Source: Parachlamydiales bacterium (GTDB lineage: Bacteria; Chlamydiota; Chlamydiia; Chlamydiales; Rhabdochlamydiaceae). Taken from it: DNA of 64,000 nucleotides. The DNA lies in assembly GCA_003153295.1 (NCBI GenBank), contig PLXY01000007.1, positions 97,196 to 161,195 of the forward strand, written 5' to 3'. This document shows, piece after piece, positions 51,686 to 59,883 of this stretch (position 1 is its first letter; every line of letters starts with the position of its first letter). A program made the translations under genes and the position numbers. Under the pieces are notes generated by a model, which saw only the letters and a list, made by a program, of their open reading frames with translations, was not told where the DNA came from and did no database searches.

Positions 51686-52630
51686 TTAAGGGGATTTTTT
51701 CTTATCAGTGGCATGGATGAGCATACAAGTCGGTTGTTGAATATTATTAACGAGAAGATCTTTCAAAACATTTTCGACAAGTCCTGACGCGACATAGACT
51801 TTAATCTCAGGATTTCTTTTGACGAGATCCATCATAATTTTGACTTTGGTGAGAAGGATACCCGTTTCGTCATTTCGTTTTGCACCCGTCACAGTGGAGA
51901 GAATTTGCCCCCAAGTTTCCGGAGTAATTTCTGAGATTCCTTGTGAATTTTTATTGCCAAACTGAGACGAATAACTATTGTACATCCCCTCCATTTTATC
52001 CTTTAGCACTTCCCCCAGAAGAAATATCGATGAGGGATGAAAATGCTTAGTAAGAAAAGCAAAAATTTCTTCGGTATAAGCGATATACGTACCGTCTCCA
52101 TTAGAAAAAGGAACTACATCACCGAAAACAACAGGCACCCCGCCGATTTCCAAAATTCTTTGGATCTGTAGGATATCCATGCTAACCAACCGCTTGCTAT
52201 TATAGTCCATCATGCCTGTGGCAGAAGGAGGCATGGAAAAAGCAGGAATATTCGCTTTGACAAGTTCAGCAATAATCATCGCGTGCAGGTCGAGAGCTGC
52301 TTTGGAAACAATGGCTGCCGCTTGAATGGTGGGAAATCCTGTTTTCTTGTCAAAACGCTGTTCTATCGCAGCCGTATGGCCAAAAGAACCGCTGCCATGA
52401 CCAATGATGAATTTCATATGAGGCCGAGCTTTCATGACTTCTGCCAGTTCTTTTGCAAATTGCGCAATGGCGGGGAGTCGGACGGAGTAAGGATCCATTT
52501 TATTGGTAACAATAGAACCCCCTAGCTTGATAAAGATAACTTCTGGTGCTACGGCCGCCTCATTTGCTGAAGCGTGGCTTAAGGTTGGAATCAAAAGGAT
52601 GCAAAGAATTAAATAGAATGAGCGAAACAT
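51686..52630 (-). CDS. Exported-looking isopentenyl-phosphate-kinase-like protein
   Basis: The ATG at 52630 gives a 314-residue protein with a hydrophobic leader (FYLILCILLIPTLSHASA). The body is an amino-acid-kinase fold: IKLGGSIVTNK for the first phosphate loop, IIGHGSGSFGHT with the His used by isopentenyl phosphate kinases, VVFGDVVPF, and a C-terminal lysine-bearing GILLTKVKIMM segment. Isopentenyl phosphate kinase belongs to the archaeal mevalonate route, whereas chlamydiae use the MEP route. A signal peptide on such a kinase is odd; the actual substrate is unknown. Confidence 0.7.
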   Translation of the reverse strand: MFRSFYLILCILLIPTLSHASANEAAVAPEVIFIKLGGSIVTNKMDPYSVRLPAIAQFAKELAEVMKARPHMKFIIGHGSGSFGHTAAIEQRFDKKTGFPTIQAAAIVSKAALDLHAMIIAELVKANIPAFSMPPSATGMMDYNSKRLVSMDILQIQRILEIGGVPVVFGDVVPFSNGDGTYIAYTEEIFAFLTKHFHPSSIFLLGEVLKDKMEGMYNSYSSQFGNKNSQGISEITPETWGQILSTVTGAKRNDETGILLTKVKIMMDLVKRNPEIKVYVASGLVENVLKDLLVNNIQQPTCMLIHATDKKKSP

Positions 52631-52680
52631 ATGTAAGATTTTCTTTAGTATTCGGATTGCTGGCAAGAAGAAACCGACTT

Positions 52681-53079
52681 CTACTTTTTCTTCTTAAGCT
52701 TCAGGGCGCCTGAATTGATGCAATAACGTGTTTTTGCAGGTTTGGGGCCGTCATTGAATAGATGGCCGAGATGGCTTTGACAGTTGCTGCAGAGGACTTC
52801 TGTCCGTTTTGTAAAAAAACCGACATCTTCTTTAAGGACAATATTTTTAATATCAATAGGGTCTGTGAAGCTCGGCCAGCCTGTTCCCGATTTGAACTTG
52901 GTCTCAGAGCTAAAAAGAGGCTGTCCGCACGCAGCGCAAGTATAAGTGCCCTCATCGGTGCTGTCCCAATATTCTCCAGAAAAGGCTTTTTCAGTCCCTT
53001 TTTCACGGAGAAGACGATACTCTTCCTTCGAGAGCTTCTTTTTCCACTCTTTATCAGATAGTTCTTCTTTTTTGCTCAC
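52681..53079 (-). CDS. msrB: Peptide methionine-R-sulfoxide reductase
   Basis: MsrB repairs the R form of methionine sulfoxide in proteins. Zinc cysteines appear as YTCAACGQPLF and VLCSNCQSHLGHLF, the substrate site as SGTGWPSF, and the catalytic Cys in TRYCINSGAL. The start is a GTG at 53079 with AGGAG before it. Palindrome D begins only three bases beyond that AGGAG. Length, 132 residues, is normal for a single-domain MsrB. Confidence 0.96.
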   Translation of the reverse strand: MSKKEELSDKEWKKKLSKEEYRLLREKGTEKAFSGEYWDSTDEGTYTCAACGQPLFSSETKFKSGTGWPSFTDPIDIKNIVLKEDVGFFTKRTEVLCSNCQSHLGHLFNDGPKPAKTRYCINSGALKLKKKK

Positions 53080-53092
53080 CTAAGACTCCTAA

Positions 53093-53255
53093 GGGACTGT
53101 CAAACAATAAAATGAACGATTGGACGGCACCAAAGCCACGGGGTTCAACGATCGTAAATGGGATTGTATAGCAAGTATACTACCCCATTTACGATCGTTG
53201 AACCGCGTGAGCTTTCGTGCTAGCCCAACCGCCCATTTTATTGTTTGACAATCCC
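53093..53255. repeat. Long imperfect palindrome D with TAA flanks
   Basis: This 163-bp element has outer repeats GGGACTGTCAAACAATAAA and an inverted partner with one change. The inner repeat is centred on GGTTCAACGATCGTAAATG, with a diverged middle. TAA (left side CTAA) lies at both edges, 53090-53092 and 53256-53258. Both ends contain TTGACA reading outward, a promoter-like -35 box. Confidence 0.9.
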
Positions 53256-53302
53256 TAACTTTGAATTGCTCGAAATCTTTAAAAACGTCAAGGTGAATTT
53301 TA

Positions 53303-53470
53303 GACCTCTTTCGAAATTAAGGGTTCGTTGCTTTTCTAGATTATTTTGGCCGATTTTCAGGTTTTTGTGCAGGGGTCATATCCGAAAGTTGATATTACCC
53401 CTGCACAAAAACAGGAAAATTGGCTCAAAAGAACCAGAAAAACAACAGAACTTTATTTTCGAAAGAGGTC
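53303..53470. repeat. Long imperfect palindrome E overlapping adh
   Basis: This 168-bp element has outer repeats GACCTCTTTCGAAA and inner repeat TTTTTGTGCAGGGG, with diverged middle parts. It starts 47 bases after palindrome D. Its right end covers 53453-53470, which encodes the last five residues and the stop of the alcohol dehydrogenase, so it was inserted into or replaced the 3' end of that gene. The flanking trinucleotides (TTA and TTT) do not match perfectly. Confidence 0.85.
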
Positions 53471-54469
53471 TTTTGTTAAAACAATTCGATAGCGGGGCTT
53501 GCCTGTCTTCAGCCGTTTGATTGCTTCATTGACTTGGCTCATCGGCATGACCTCAATTTGAGCCTCAATTTGATGCTTGGCACAGAACTGAAGCATTTCC
53601 ATCATATAGGTCCTGCTGCCCGTTCCGTTTCCGCAGATCGATCGGTTCCCGGAGACTAAAAGACGGACCGGAATTTTAATGTCATTTTGAGGAAGTCCGA
53701 CGAAACAAAGCTTTCCTCGCGGCCGTAAAAGTTGTCCTAGCCAGCCCCAATCGAGGTCGGCATGAACTGTCGATAGAATGAAGTCAAAGGAATTAAAGGC
53801 TTTTTTTATCTGAGCAGGTTCATTTAAAGAGAGAAAATGATCGGCTCCGAACTGTCTAGCCTCTTGCTCTTTTTCAGGAGAGCTGGAGATTGCCGTGACA
53901 TCGCATCCAAATGCCTTGGCAAATTGCAGGGCAAGATGTCCTAGCCCGCCGATGCCAATGATGGCCACCGATTGAGGAGCTTGTACATTATAGAGTTTGA
54001 AAGGGGTGTACACAGTAATGCCAGCGCATAGCAACGGGGCAGCCGCTAGAGGATCAAGATCCTCAGGAATAGGGTAGACAAAATGGTAATCGACAACGAT
54101 TTTATCAGCAAAGCCTCCATAGCGGTCGACACAGGTGCGAACTTTAGAACTGCAAACCGTTTCATCGCCCGCGATGCAGAATTCGCAATTTAAACAAGCG
54201 CCGCATTGCCATCCCACTCCGACAAGCTGTCCTATTTCGAGTCCCTGCACATTTTTGCCTTTTCGGATGACTTTTCCTACGATTTCATGGCCAGGAACTA
54301 AAGGATACTTAGAATTTTTCCAGTCATTATCAATGAGATTAAGATCGCTATGGCATAAGCCGCAGCAATCAATACTGATTTCGACATCCTCGTCTTTAAA
54401 TGGAGCGGGGGTGTATTGAAAAGACTCCAGCGGTTTTGCAGCTGAAGGGACAGCATAGGCATTGATCAT
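53453..54469 (-). CDS. Zinc-dependent alcohol dehydrogenase
   Basis: The 338-residue medium-chain dehydrogenase (YahK/cinnamyl-type) reduces aldehydes with NADPH. The catalytic zinc ligands are in CGLCHSDL and GHEIVGKV, and the structural zinc in CGACLNCEFCIAGDETVC. The Rossmann motif is IGIGGLGHLALQFAKAFG. The protein ends normally (RYRIVL), except that the final TKDLFRK and stop are partly supplied by palindrome E. No partner gene is obvious. Confidence 0.94.
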   Translation of the reverse strand: MINAYAVPSAAKPLESFQYTPAPFKDEDVEISIDCCGLCHSDLNLIDNDWKNSKYPLVPGHEIVGKVIRKGKNVQGLEIGQLVGVGWQCGACLNCEFCIAGDETVCSSKVRTCVDRYGGFADKIVVDYHFVYPIPEDLDPLAAAPLLCAGITVYTPFKLYNVQAPQSVAIIGIGGLGHLALQFAKAFGCDVTAISSSPEKEQEARQFGADHFLSLNEPAQIKKAFNSFDFILSTVHADLDWGWLGQLLRPRGKLCFVGLPQNDIKIPVRLLVSGNRSICGNGTGSRTYMMEMLQFCAKHQIEAQIEVMPMSQVNEAIKRLKTGKPRYRIVLTKDLFRK

Positions 54470-54514
54470 TCCATCACGATACCGTCCGATTTGGGAAAAA
54501 TCAAGAATTAGAAA

Positions 54515-55261
54515 TTAAGCAGCTCGGTTTTCTTCTTTCTTATCCATAGAGTTGAAGAGCCCTTTAAGCGGCTGTAGGACATTGGGGATGGGATTTCCCG
54601 GGATTTGAAAGATTTTGTCCATCAAATCCTTGAGATTTTCTTTGACGAAGATTTCTTTGAGCATTTCACCCAGCGCGCTGTTCATCAGCTGATCCATGAG
54701 GTTTCCACCTTTGCTGCTGATATTAACCAGGACAATTTGAGGAATGGTGGGCAAATGTCTCACTTTGCCATCGCTTTGATAGAGAAGGTCAGCGTTAATA
54801 TTGTTCAAAACAAGCCGTTTAATTAAGACCGTCTTTTCCGTTGCAGAAGCAGTGCTTTTGTCTTGAGCGCTTTGAGCATTGTTCATAATCGCTGTCCAGT
54901 TGCCGTTCGTCCCTTTGGGCGATTCGAATTCAAGGCCGACATAGACGTTGTTCAGGTCGATTTCATCAATGACGATATCTTGATGCATATAACCCATTAA
55001 AGGCGCGTTAATCACGATCTCTTGCGTAGTAAAAGCATGCTCTAATTTAAAGCCGCGAGGATTGCCAATTTCTAGATTATCGATTTTTATCTGATTGAGA
55101 GAAAAATTCATATCGCCGATTTCCACAGGAACCTGAAGAGTCTTTGAGAGCCGGCTGGCGATCATATCGGGTAATCGGGACTTAGCTAAAAAGAATAAGA
55201 TCACAGCTGCCAAGATGCAAATGACAATAATACCCGCAAGACTCTTAAAAAATATTCTCAT
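54515..55261 (-). CDS. AsmA-like membrane-anchored protein
   Basis: The 248-residue protein has one N-terminal membrane helix (LAGIIVICILAAVILFFLA) and a beta-rich periplasmic part starting LQVPVEIGDMNFSLNQIKIDNLEIGNPRGF, which is the opening of AsmA/DUF748-type domains linked to outer-membrane lipid traffic. It is far shorter than AsmA, so it represents only the chorein-like N-terminal portion plus an amphipathic end (KENLKDLMDKIFQIPG). Function is unknown. Confidence 0.65.
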   Translation of the reverse strand: MRIFFKSLAGIIVICILAAVILFFLAKSRLPDMIASRLSKTLQVPVEIGDMNFSLNQIKIDNLEIGNPRGFKLEHAFTTQEIVINAPLMGYMHQDIVIDEIDLNNVYVGLEFESPKGTNGNWTAIMNNAQSAQDKSTASATEKTVLIKRLVLNNINADLLYQSDGKVRHLPTIPQIVLVNISSKGGNLMDQLMNSALGEMLKEIFVKENLKDLMDKIFQIPGNPIPNVLQPLKGLFNSMDKKEENRAA

Positions 55262-55366
55262 GAAACCCTCTTAATCAGGATCTATCAAATTATTATTTAA
55301 TGCGCAAGCCACGGATCTTATTTCTATCTTGAACCTGGCAATTCATTTTGAGCAATAGTCCCAATT

Positions 55367-55539
55367 TGGCCGTATCTTTAATTATACGGCCAAAAAGTGG
55401 CCGTATTTCACAAGATACGGCCACTTTTACTCGAATACGGCCAAAAACCCTTGAAAAAGTGGCCGTATTTGTCTAGAATTGGCCGTATTAGGTAAAAAAA
55501 GGGTGTTTATGCGTTTTGAAGACAAAAAAGTGGCCGTAT
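55367..55539. promoter_or_regulatory. Array of eight TGGCCGTAT sites around the fic start
   Basis: The 9-mer TGGCCGTAT occurs in direct orientation at 55367, 55398, 55460, 55480 and 55531, and inverted at 55384, 55415 and 55435. Several copies share a longer form, AAAAAGTGGCCGTATT. The copies at 55384 and 55398 form a palindrome with a 5-base spacer. The last copy lies inside the coding region, codons 8-11. An operator array for an autoregulatory DNA-binding protein is the simplest reading. Confidence 0.8.
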
Positions 55540-56846
55540 TATCTCAGTTAAAAGAAGAAGCAGAACCTATTAATTTATCTGGTTTACTTAAGAAATTGGG
55601 TAAGAGTTATCGAGAAAGAAGTCTGCGAAGATGGCTGACAGATATGGTAAAAGAAGGATCCGTAGAAATTCTCGGGCGTAAACGTGCCACAAAATACCAA
55701 TATAAAGCAGATGTAAGAAACTGCTTTGGATCAGAGAGCAGGAGTGTTGTAGAGCAGACTCGCTATCCCCTATATGGAAGGCATCCCGTTACTTATGCTG
55801 AACATTGGTTCGATGCTTATTTGCCCAACGAGACCTTTTATTTATCTTTAGGTCTTAGATCACAACTACATAAAGCAGGGAAGCGTTCTAAAGATGAAGA
55901 ACCAGCCGGCACTTATGCCCATCAAATTTTTGATCGTTTACTTATCGATCTTTCCTACAATTCTTCCCGACTAGAGGGTAATACTTATTCACTGCTCGAT
56001 ACCCAACGACTTATCTTCGAAGGAAAAGGTGCTGAAGGTAAGTTAGATGAAGAAAAAACAATGATTTTAAATCATAAAGACGCCATTCGGTATTTGATTG
56101 ATTCTGCCCCTCATTTGCAAGTGACTAAACAGACAATCTGCACTTTACATTATCTTCTGGCCGAAGGACTCGTAGAATCTCGATATGCTGGAAAAGTTAG
56201 AGATCACAGTGTTAAAATTGGAGGTTCTACCTATATCCCGTATGAAGATCCAAAAGAGTTACAACTTCAACTTGAACGTATTGCAGAAAAAGCCGCACTC
56301 ATTAAAAATCCTTATGAGCAAAGTTTTTTCTTGCTCGTTCATATTTCCTATCTACAGGCTTTTGTTGATGTTAACAAACGTACTGCACGGCTTAGCGCAA
56401 ATATTCCTCTGATTAAGAATAATTTAGTTCCTTTATCGTTTAATGACATTGAGAAAAACGATTTTACAGCTGCTGTTATTGCTATCTATGAATTGCAAGA
56501 CATAAGGCCCCTTGTAGATTTATACGTGTTTTCCTATCTGCGCACTTGCGCAATGTACGACTCCACAGTCAAGGCAATAGGATTTGATGAAGTTAGGGTT
56601 CGATATAGAAAAGAACGGCGTATACTCCTCCGTGAAATCATTCTTCGTGCTCTGATAGGGGTGAAGATGAAAGTGTATGTTAATTCTTACATGAGAAGAA
56701 TTCCAAACAAAGATCGGAGAGCATTTTTTACAGATGTAATGGAGGATCTCCAAGAGATGGATCAAAGTCGTATTGTAGGCCTTGGCATCACTTCTGTGGA
56801 ACTTGAGGTTTGGCTAAAAAGATACCACTCCAGCGCATCATCTTAA
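55509..56846 (+). CDS. Fic-family protein with HTH N-terminus and His-to-Gln active site
   Basis: The ATG at 55509 is chosen because GGGTG lies close before it. Residues 1-65 (VLSQLKEEAEPINLSGLLKKLG ... RSLRRWLTDMVKEGSVEILGR) look like a winged helix-turn-helix. The Fic core follows. The inhibitory helix motif SSRLEGN is at 152-158, and the catalytic loop aligns with HPFxDGNGRTxR as QAFVDVNKRTAR at 283-294, so the catalytic His is Gln283. An AMP-transferring Fic would need that His. The 445-residue protein may therefore be a regulator or use different chemistry. A C-terminal domain from about 355 is unassigned. Confidence 0.85.
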   Translation: MRFEDKKVAVLSQLKEEAEPINLSGLLKKLGKSYRERSLRRWLTDMVKEGSVEILGRKRATKYQYKADVRNCFGSESRSVVEQTRYPLYGRHPVTYAEHWFDAYLPNETFYLSLGLRSQLHKAGKRSKDEEPAGTYAHQIFDRLLIDLSYNSSRLEGNTYSLLDTQRLIFEGKGAEGKLDEEKTMILNHKDAIRYLIDSAPHLQVTKQTICTLHYLLAEGLVESRYAGKVRDHSVKIGGSTYIPYEDPKELQLQLERIAEKAALIKNPYEQSFFLLVHISYLQAFVDVNKRTARLSANIPLIKNNLVPLSFNDIEKNDFTAAVIAIYELQDIRPLVDLYVFSYLRTCAMYDSTVKAIGFDEVRVRYRKERRILLREIILRALIGVKMKVYVNSYMRRIPNKDRRAFFTDVMEDLQEMDQSRIVGLGITSVELEVWLKRYHSSASS

Positions 56847-57599
56847 AACTGAATCGTGTTTTTTCAAACTTTCGCCTGTGAAAAATTTTATTATTACCCA
56901 GAAAAAAACAATAGATAACGAAATAGCAATGACAAGATAAGGGAGAATGCCTTGGGACAACTGGGGATTATTGAGAACTTCGGCCTTAGGCATTTTTAGA
57001 ATCTTCTTCAACAGAGGTATATTATTTTGCGCAAGTTTACTTATATAGGCTTTAGTGTTCTCAAGGAGGATAGGATCTTTGATAAGAAGCGGCAAAATCT
57101 CTTCTCCTGTCGATTGCTCGCGAAACTCCACTCCTTTTGCAGGAAGATCAGTCCAGATGACGGCGTCAAATCTTTTTCTTTTGGCCCATTCTTTTACCTT
57201 TTGGGCGACCTCACTGATTTGTGATTTTGATCGATCTTTTTTCAAGTCAACATATCCTATATGACGAGAATTCGGACAACCTTCTCTTTTTTGTAAATTC
57301 TCGATTGCTTCCTGCAAATTTGTAAATCTTGATACGGCGTAGAAGACAGGTTCTTCTTTTGCTCCTGCATACAGGATCATGGTTATCCGCCGCTGAAGAG
57401 TTCCTTCTCCTGAAACCCTTCCCAAGCGTAAGGGAAGAGTAAGATCTGTGGGTATGAAAGGACTGTTCGATTGAAGATTAATCTCTGGAGGAATAGGTCC
57501 TTCGGATGGAGGCTTGTCGACCTGAAGTGTTGTTCCATGGTTTTCTAACTGATTGGGCAAACTGCCATATCCGAGAACTGCGATTCGATAAGTACTCAT
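56838..57599 (-). CDS. GGCT-like protein with C-terminal membrane anchor
   Basis: The 253-residue protein begins YRIAVLGYGSLPNQLEN, the YGSL strand-loop of gamma-glutamylcyclotransferase-like (BtrG) folds, and later has AVIWTDLPAKGVEFRE. One transmembrane helix near the C-terminus (about 219-240, ILPYLVIAISLSIVFFWVII) makes it tail-anchored. No catalytic Glu could be fixed with certainty. The tail overlaps the fic gene by 9 bases. Confidence 0.6.
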   Translation of the reverse strand: MSTYRIAVLGYGSLPNQLENHGTTLQVDKPPSEGPIPPEINLQSNSPFIPTDLTLPLRLGRVSGEGTLQRRITMILYAGAKEEPVFYAVSRFTNLQEAIENLQKREGCPNSRHIGYVDLKKDRSKSQISEVAQKVKEWAKRKRFDAVIWTDLPAKGVEFREQSTGEEILPLLIKDPILLENTKAYISKLAQNNIPLLKKILKMPKAEVLNNPQLSQGILPYLVIAISLSIVFFWVIIKFFTGESLKKHDSVLR

Positions 57600-57675
57600 A
57601 AACGCTCATTATTTATAGATAATTTAACAACAAAATTATAAATAATTTAAATGAAAAATAACTTTGACTAAAGAA

Positions 57676-57703
57676 AAAGGCGCTTCCCAAAGGAAGCGCC
57701 TTT
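57676..57703 (-). terminator. groESL terminator
   Basis: A perfect 12-bp stem (AAAGGCGCTTCC / GGAAGCGCCTTT) with a 4-base loop lies 20 bases after the groEL stop. On the minus strand it is followed by TTCTTTAG after a T-rich edge. Confidence 0.85.
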
Positions 57704-57722
57704 ATGAGAGAAGTGGTGCTGA

Positions 57723-59366
<1,644 letters not shown>

Positions 59367-59678
59367 TTAGTTAACAATTGCAATGATGTCGTCCGCTTTT
59401 ACAATGACGTAGTCTTCGTCGTCGATTGTAACTTCTTGCGCACCGTATTTATCCATCAAAATCAGATCGCCCACTTGGACTGGCATTGGAAGTGTTTTTC
59501 CTTCTTTAGTGACTTGGCCAGGGCCGACAGCTACGACTTTTGCTGTCTCTTGTTTTTTCTTCGCGCTGTCTGGAAGAATGATCCCCCCTTTGAGGGTCTC
59601 TTCTTTCTCTTGACGCTGAGCGAGAACGCGGTTGCCGAGCGGCCGTAAGGAAAGTTTCTTTTCTGTTGCTTGGGTCAT
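59367..59678 (-). CDS. groES: 10-kDa co-chaperonin GroES
   Basis: GroES caps the GroEL chamber. The 103-residue protein contains [31 protein letters not shown] (the mobile loop), [23 protein letters not shown] sequence and the [15 protein letters not shown] end. AAAGGAG precedes the ATG. It is the first gene of the heat-shock operon, under a degenerate CIRCE. Confidence 0.97.
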   Translation of the reverse strand: MTQATEKKLSLRPLGNRVLAQRQEKEETLKGGIILPDSAKKKQETAKVVAVGPGQVTKEGKTLPMPVQVGDLILMDKYGAQEVTIDDEDYVIVKADDIIAIVN

Positions 59679-59761
59679 TTTAGGTCTCCTTTGAATAAAT
59701 AAAGCTCGTCGATAAAAGTTTTGACTTTCTCGCCGAGCATAAAATCTGCTTAACCAACTAT

Positions 59762-59788
59762 ATTATAGAAAGTCGTATTTTTCTACAA
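59762..59788 (-). promoter_or_regulatory. groESL promoter
   Basis: On the minus strand TTGTAG (59788-59783) and a perfect TATAAT (59767-59762) are 15 bases apart, about 84 bases before groES. The long leader between contains GC-richer DNA. Confidence 0.6.
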
Positions 59789-59792
59789 GTAT

Positions 59793-59819
59793 TTAGCACT
59801 CTGCTAAATCAATTGCTAA
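59793..59819. promoter_or_regulatory. Degenerate CIRCE element (HrcA operator)
   Basis: TTAGCACTC, nine bases, then AATTGCTAA. The consensus is TTAGCACTC-N9-GAGTGCTAA, so one half is perfect and the other matches at seven of nine positions. It sits directly upstream of the groESL -35 box. HrcA repression of groESL is established in Chlamydia. Confidence 0.85.
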
Positions 59820-59883
59820 ATTTAAAACTTTGATTGACGAAACAGGGGAATTTTGTCCATTATGTTAACAATGAGGAGCGACA

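Noticed and set aside
53245..53520. 91-codon frame across palindrome E and the adh end
   Set aside because: It reads through inverted-repeat DNA and antisense to adh; no protein-like features.
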